Origin: Bacillus sp. ISL-55
GTDB lineage: Bacteria; Bacillota; Bacilli; Bacillales; Cytobacillaceae
Reading direction: 5' to 3'
Length of the DNA stretch: 64,000 nt
Assembly: GCF_018613155.1 (NCBI RefSeq)
Contig: NZ_JAGGQU010000001.1
Span: 63,848 to 127,847 of the forward strand
The notes under the pieces were generated by a model. It did no database searches. It was not told the origin of the DNA and worked only from the letters and a program-made list of their open reading frames with translations. Shown one piece after another: positions 63,623-64,000 of the stretch. Every line of letters starts with the position of its first letter. Position 1 is the stretch's first letter. A program made the position numbers and the translations under genes.

Positions 63623-64000
63623 ATGAGTTATGTAGTTGAGATGTTGAATATTCGGAAAGAGTTTCCGGGTATCGTAGCCAACGATAATATTACCCTTACA
63701 CTAAAAAAAGGGGAAATACATGCACTTCTAGGTGAAAACGGCGCAGGAAAGTCAACCCTGATGGGTGTTCTGTTTGGCATGTATCAGCCTGAACGAGGCT
63801 TAATAAAAGTAAATGGCAAAGAAGTGAAGATTACTAATCCTAATGTTGCAAACCGTTTGGGAATTGGGATGGTTCACCAGCACTTTAAGCTGGTTGATAA
63901 CTTTACTGTAACAGAAAACATCATATTGGGCAGTGAGCCGCTTAAAGGCATGGTGCTCGATATTGATAAAGCTGCAAAAAGAATTGCAGAATTATCAAAG
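63623..64000 (+). CDS. ABC transporter ATP-binding protein (nucleoside/sugar type), 5' part
   Basis: 126 codons, open to the window end; ATG at 63623 after AAAGGTGAG. SYVVEMLNIRKEFPGIVAND, Walker A GENGAGKST (residues 37-45), and the Q-loop region GIGMVHQHFKLVDNFTVTEN. The MVHQHFKL type of Q-loop is typical of the ATPases paired with BMP lipoproteins (NupO/YufO family), which have two ATPase domains per chain. The preceding lipoprotein is its likely binding protein. Confidence 0.93.
   Translation, partial: MSYVVEMLNIRKEFPGIVANDNITLTLKKGEIHALLGENGAGKSTLMGVLFGMYQPERGLIKVNGKEVKITNPNVANRLGIGMVHQHFKLVDNFTVTENIILGSEPLKGMVLDIDKAAKRIAELSK

Overview
The window is a collinear piece of a Bacillaceae (low-GC, endospore-forming, motile Firmicute) chromosome. 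Every gene I can support is on the + strand, and the order matches the Bacillus subtilis fla/che - rpsB - uppS - polC - nusA/infB - pnp - dpa/dap - spoIIIE block. Protein features such as a CheY-binding FliY, CheC/CheD, PolC, RNase J and dipicolinate synthase agree with this. By impression it is nearer Mesobacillus/Cytobacillus-type bacilli than B. subtilis itself, but the sequence alone does not prove a genus.

Layout. 1-23183: the distal three quarters of the fla/che operon, running from the fliJ end through hook assembly (ylxF, fliK, flgD, flgE, swrD), basal body and switch (fliL, fliM, fliY), export apparatus (fliO/P/Q/R, flhB, flhA), placement GTPase/ATPase (flhF, flhG), chemotaxis (cheY, cheB, cheA, cheW, cheC, cheD), sigD and swrB. 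A FapA-like gene and a small unknown gene sit between sigD and swrB. 23184-31020: rpsB, tsf, pyrH, frr, uppS, cdsA, dxr, rseP (translation, UMP kinase, isoprenoid and phospholipid synthesis, intramembrane protease). 31021-46092: polC, then the rimP-nusA-ylxR-ylxQ-infB-ylxP-rbfA translation/transcription cluster, truB, ribF, rpsO and pnp, with structured leaders and terminators between transcription units. 46093-54959: ylxY, mlpA, ymxH, then dpaA-dpaB (dipicolinate) and asd-dapG-dapA (diaminopimelate/lysine), which share the aspartate pathway used for spore DPA and cell wall. 54960-64000: rnjB, tepA, ylzJ, spoIIIE, the GntR regulator ymfC, a BMP-family nucleoside-binding lipoprotein, and the 5' part of its ABC ATPase gene.

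The most unusual feature is a pair of intergenic tandem arrays, at 48811-49226 (8 units) and 55079-55598 (10 units plus degenerate ends). Their sequences differ, but both repeat at exactly 52 bp and both are built on the same palindromic core, TGTC-N19-GACA, in a 37-nt hairpin module plus 15-nt linker. The arms differ between arrays by paired (compensatory) changes, and a degenerate end unit still has a perfect stem. The arrays bracket the ymxH-dpaA-dpaB-asd-dapG-dapA block. I know of no described element of this kind; it is the best candidate here for an undescribed system.

Other points of note: proS, usually between rseP and polC in Bacillus, is absent and replaced by a terminator and promoter; a large inverted repeat lies between rimP and nusA; a possible terminator/antiterminator switch precedes truB; two short palindrome-rich dispersed elements share a 20-nt motif; the RNase J2-position protein keeps a complete HxHxDH metal motif; YlxY lacks the usual catalytic Asp of NodB deacetylases; and swrD has no visible Shine-Dalgarno and is preceded by a strong hairpin.
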